Shown piece by piece: positions 61,465 to 64,000 of a DNA stretch of 64,000 bases. A program made the position numbers and the translations under genes. The notes below the pieces were generated by a model. The model was not told the origin of the DNA. It saw only the letters and a list, made by a program, of their open reading frames with translations, and made no database searches. Position 1 is the stretch's first letter. Each line of letters opens with the position of its first letter. The DNA comes from Rhodovulum sulfidophilum (lineage in GTDB: Bacteria > Pseudomonadota > Alphaproteobacteria > Rhodobacterales > Rhodobacteraceae), in assembly GCA_003241785.1 (NCBI GenBank), contig QFPW01000001.1:372001-436000 (forward strand), read 5' to 3'.

Positions 61465-61869
61465 TCAGCGGATCGGCGAGGGTTTCAGGGTGCCGGCGCC
61501 GTCGCCGGCGAGGGCCACGACCGCGAGGGCGATGGTCCAGAAGGCGGGATATTCCCAGCCGCCGTTCGGATTGGTGAACCAGAAGCCGGCCGGGCCGTGC
61601 ACGGTGACGATCGTGCCGAGCATGATCGGGATCATCGCGACGGCGGCGACCCGCGGCCAGACGCCGAGGATGAGTGCCAGCGCGCCGACGATTTCCCAGA
61701 CCATCGTCACATAGGCGAGCCCGCCGGGCAGGCCGAGCGAGGCGAAGAACTGGGCGGTGCCCGCCGGGGTGAAGACGAAGATCTTCAGGCCCGCGTGGGC
61801 GAGAAACAGGATGCCGAGCGCGACGCGCAGCAGCAGGATGCCATAGGGGGCGGTCCGGGTATCGATCAT
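61465..61869 (-). CDS. DoxX-family membrane protein
   Basis: 134 residues with four membrane helices: LLLRVALGILFLAHAGLKIF, ASLGLPGGLAYVTMVWEIVG, LGVWPRVAAVAMIPIMLGTI and YPAFWTIALAVVALAGDGAG. Typical of DoxX/DUF417-type proteins associated with redox or thiol chemistry. It precedes the VOC gene and follows a LysR gene on the same strand. Confidence 0.85.
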   Translation of the reverse strand: MIDTRTAPYGILLLRVALGILFLAHAGLKIFVFTPAGTAQFFASLGLPGGLAYVTMVWEIVGALALILGVWPRVAAVAMIPIMLGTIVTVHGPAGFWFTNPNGGWEYPAFWTIALAVVALAGDGAGTLKPSPIR

Positions 61870-61991
61870 GGTGCAGCTCCTTTGCCTGGCCGCCCGCGCG
61901 GCCGTTACAGACAGCGATATGCATCATTTCCGAGACGTTTATTATCCGGAGCCTCGGGACAAGATACTTTCTGATCTGGACGCAAACGCCC

Positions 61992-62903
61992 TTACCAGCC
62001 CCGGTCCCAGGCCGGCTCGCCCCGGAACGCCTTGGCGAGATGGTCGACCAGCACGCGCACCTTGAGCGGCGGATGCCGCGCCGGGGGGTAGAGCGCCATG
62101 ACGCTGAGGGGTTCCGGCTCGAACTCGGGCAGGATCACCCGGAGCCGGCCGGCGCGCAGCCGCTCGCCGACGATGAAGCTCGGGCCGCGCAGCACGCCCA
62201 TCCCGGCCTCGGCCGCGTCGGCGCAGGCGCCGGCGTCCGAGAACCGCACCCGGCCCCGCACCGGCACGACGAACGGGCGGCCGTCGGCCCCGCGGAAGGT
62301 CCAGCTGTCCGGCTCGCGCGGCTGGGTGTCGATCACGCAGGGCAGGTCGCGCAGGTCGCGCGGCGTGGCGATCGGGCCGTGGCGCTCGAGGAACTCCGGC
62401 GCCGCGGTGGTGACGAGCCGCATCTGGCAGAGCCTGCGCCCGACCATCGCGCTGTCGACCGGCGCCCCGACCCGGACCGCGAGATCATAGCCCTCGTCGA
62501 CCAGGCTGACGTGGCGGTCGGTAAAGCCGGCGTCGATCTCGATCTCGGGATAGGCGCGGGCGAACTCGAGCAGCGCCGGGGCGAGCTCGCGCGCGCCGAA
62601 GCTCACCGGGACGCTGATCCGCACCCGGCCCGCCGGCAGGCCGGCCGCGTCGTGGATCGAGGCCGAGAGCGCGTCGTACTCCTCGATCAGCGCCTTGACC
62701 CGCGCGTGATAGGCGACGCCCTGCTCGGTCGGCGCCAGCGCCCGGGTGGTCCGCTTCAGAAGCTGCGTCCCGAGCAGCGCCTCGAGCCGGGACACGAGCT
62801 TCGACGCCTGGCTCGCCGAGGTGCCGAGCCGCTGCGCCGCCCCCGAGAAACTGCCGAGGTCGAGCACCGCGACGAACATCCGATCGCATTCCAGCCGGTC
62901 CAT
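61992..62903 (-). CDS. LysR-family transcriptional regulator
   Basis: 303 residues from the Met at 62903 (MDRLECDRMFVAVLDLGSFS). HTH: AQRLGTSASQASKLVSRLEA, LLKRTTRALAPTEQGVAYH. Effector domain: LPAGRVRISVPVSFGAREL, FTDRHVSLVDEGYDLAVRVG, EAGMGVLRGPSFIVGERL. It lies upstream of the DoxX-VOC pair on the same strand and may control it. A 12-codon upstream extension is possible but unlike the family. Confidence 0.9.
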   Translation of the reverse strand: MDRLECDRMFVAVLDLGSFSGAAQRLGTSASQASKLVSRLEALLGTQLLKRTTRALAPTEQGVAYHARVKALIEEYDALSASIHDAAGLPAGRVRISVPVSFGARELAPALLEFARAYPEIEIDAGFTDRHVSLVDEGYDLAVRVGAPVDSAMVGRRLCQMRLVTTAAPEFLERHGPIATPRDLRDLPCVIDTQPREPDSWTFRGADGRPFVVPVRGRVRFSDAGACADAAEAGMGVLRGPSFIVGERLRAGRLRVILPEFEPEPLSVMALYPPARHPPLKVRVLVDHLAKAFRGEPAWDRGW

Positions 62904-63047
62904 GCCGCCCTCCGCTATGCCTCCCGCCCTGCATCGCATGGCGAGGGTCCCGGCGAAAAGAGGCGCCGCGCGCCGGCGCCGGAATGCCGCTGGCGTCGGG
63001 CGGCGGCGGTCGCTAACGTCGCGCGATCTTTCGCAGCCCTAGCCGAC

Positions 63048-63953
63048 ATGCCCCTTTTCAACGTCCGCCACGTCACGACCTATCATTACCGGCGGCCCGT
63101 GAGCTTCGGCGAGCACCGGCTGCTGTTCCGCCCACGCGACAGCTATGACCAGACGCTGCTCGGCGCCGAGCTCGTGACCGATCCGCCGAACTCGCGCCTG
63201 CGCTGGATCCACGATGTCTTCGGCAATTGCGTCGCGCTCGTCTCCTTCGAGGGCCCGGCCGACCAGCTGCGGTTCGAGAGCCGGATCCGGCTCGACCACA
63301 CGCCCCGCGCCGAGCTCAGCTTCGCCACCGACCCCGCGGCGCTGCGCTACCCCTTCGTCTATTCGCCCGAGGAGGCGCCGGATCTCGCCGGCACGACGCG
63401 GCCGCATTATCCCGACGACCGCGTCACCCGCTGGGCGCGGCAGTTCGTTCGCGCCGATGGCAAGACCGAGACCGGCCATCTGCTCATGACGATGTGCTAT
63501 GCGATCCACGAGGGCTTCGCCTATGCGCGGCGGAACGAGCACGGCACCCAGTCGCCCAGCCGGACGCTCAGCATCCGCCGCGGCACCTGCCGCGATTTCG
63601 CGCTCCTGATGATGGAATCGGTGCGCTCGCTCGGCTTCGCCGCCCGGTTCGTCTCGGGCTATGTCTATGTGCCCGACCGCGACGACACCGAGATCCGGGG
63701 CGGCGGGTCGACGCACGCCTGGTGCGAGGTCTACCTTCCCGGCGCCGGCTGGATCGAGTTCGATCCCACCAACGGCATCGTCGGCAACCGCGACCTGATC
63801 CGCGTCGCCGTGGCGCGCGACCCGAGCCAGGCGATCCCGCTCTCGGGCACCTACGCCGGCGCCGCGCGCGACTTTCTCGACATGGAGGTGAGCGTGACGG
63901 TGACGACCGAGCCGGCCGCCACGGAACCGGCCGGCCCGCGGCGGATTGAATAG
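63048..63953 (+). CDS. Transglutaminase-like protein
   Basis: 301 residues. N-terminal bacterial transglutaminase-associated domain (LFNVRHVTTYHYRRPVSFGE, RLLFRPRDSYDQTLL) followed by the transglutaminase core. The catalytic triad is visible: Cys in IRRGTCRDFALLMMESVRSL, His in GGGSTHAWCEVYLPGAGW, Asp in IEFDPTNGIVGNRDLIRVAV. Proteins of this family often accompany circularly permuted ATP-grasp and alpha-E genes, which would lie beyond the right edge. The ATG at 63048 begins the conserved domain. Substrate unknown. Confidence 0.9.
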   Translation: MPLFNVRHVTTYHYRRPVSFGEHRLLFRPRDSYDQTLLGAELVTDPPNSRLRWIHDVFGNCVALVSFEGPADQLRFESRIRLDHTPRAELSFATDPAALRYPFVYSPEEAPDLAGTTRPHYPDDRVTRWARQFVRADGKTETGHLLMTMCYAIHEGFAYARRNEHGTQSPSRTLSIRRGTCRDFALLMMESVRSLGFAARFVSGYVYVPDRDDTEIRGGGSTHAWCEVYLPGAGWIEFDPTNGIVGNRDLIRVAVARDPSQAIPLSGTYAGAARDFLDMEVSVTVTTEPAATEPAGPRRIE

Positions 63954-64000
63954 GGGCGATCAGGCGCTGTTTACTTTTGCGCGCAAACTGGCAGCTTCAT

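Overview
The window is high-GC DNA from an alphaproteobacterium, most likely of the Rhodobacterales type. The evidence is the atpHAGD gene order, a DUF2794 gene, an alphaproteobacterial general stress response module (phyR, nepR, ecfG and a HisKA_2/HWE kinase), a pqqABCDE operon and an RpiR-controlled inositol-type catabolic cluster. No rRNA or tRNA gene was seen. Most genes are packed with ATGA or TGATG stop/start overlaps.

Layout: 1-3682 holds the F1 ATP synthase operon on the minus strand (atpD runs off the left edge). 3822-7964 holds a methyltransferase, divergent gloB and clpA. 8035-12952 holds an M20 amidohydrolase, a DUF2794 protein, gamma-glutamyltransferase and a D-serine dehydratase-like enzyme. 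12969-13119 is a row of five hairpins. 13140-16593 is a lower-GC island bounded by 16-bp inverted repeats. It contains a broken IS1595-type transposase, the ruins of a Panacea-domain (panAT-like) toxin-antitoxin pair, a frameshifted small gene, a DUF6471 HTH gene and a two-helix membrane protein. 17013-21702 holds hspQ, an AEC transporter, an SLT lipoprotein, a LysR regulator, a GNAT enzyme and a membrane protein.

21770-34961 is a catabolic cluster. It contains a sugar-binding protein, a Gfo/Idh dehydrogenase, a TIM-barrel isomerase, a hydroxyacid dehydrogenase, an HpcH aldolase, a semialdehyde dehydrogenase, IolD, an SDR, an RpiR regulator, a uronate dehydrogenase-like enzyme and a TPP enzyme. 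A GCAA-N6-TTGC inverted repeat recurs in front of three of its transcription units. 35047-39132 holds a DeoR/GlpR regulator, DUF6790, glpK (with an in-frame repeat expansion) and gap. 40259-48266 holds an acyltransferase, a TonB siderophore receptor, pqqABCDE (pqqD carries a perfect 45-bp tandem duplication) and gabD. 48511-53529 is an imelysin / di-haem / DUF1513 iron-acquisition operon behind a TGCCTGA-N9-TCAGGCA inverted repeat.

54863-60489 is the stress-response region: two kinases, two DUF883-like proteins, ecfG-nepR facing phyR, EcfG-type promoters (GGAAC-N17-GTT) and a second, very small NepR-like gene. 60624-63953 holds a VOC protein, a DoxX protein, a LysR regulator and a transglutaminase-like protein. 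The most notable items are the degraded panAT-like locus inside an IS1595-type element, the operator network of the inositol-like cluster, the NepR paralogue, and the in-frame repeat expansions in glpK and pqqD.
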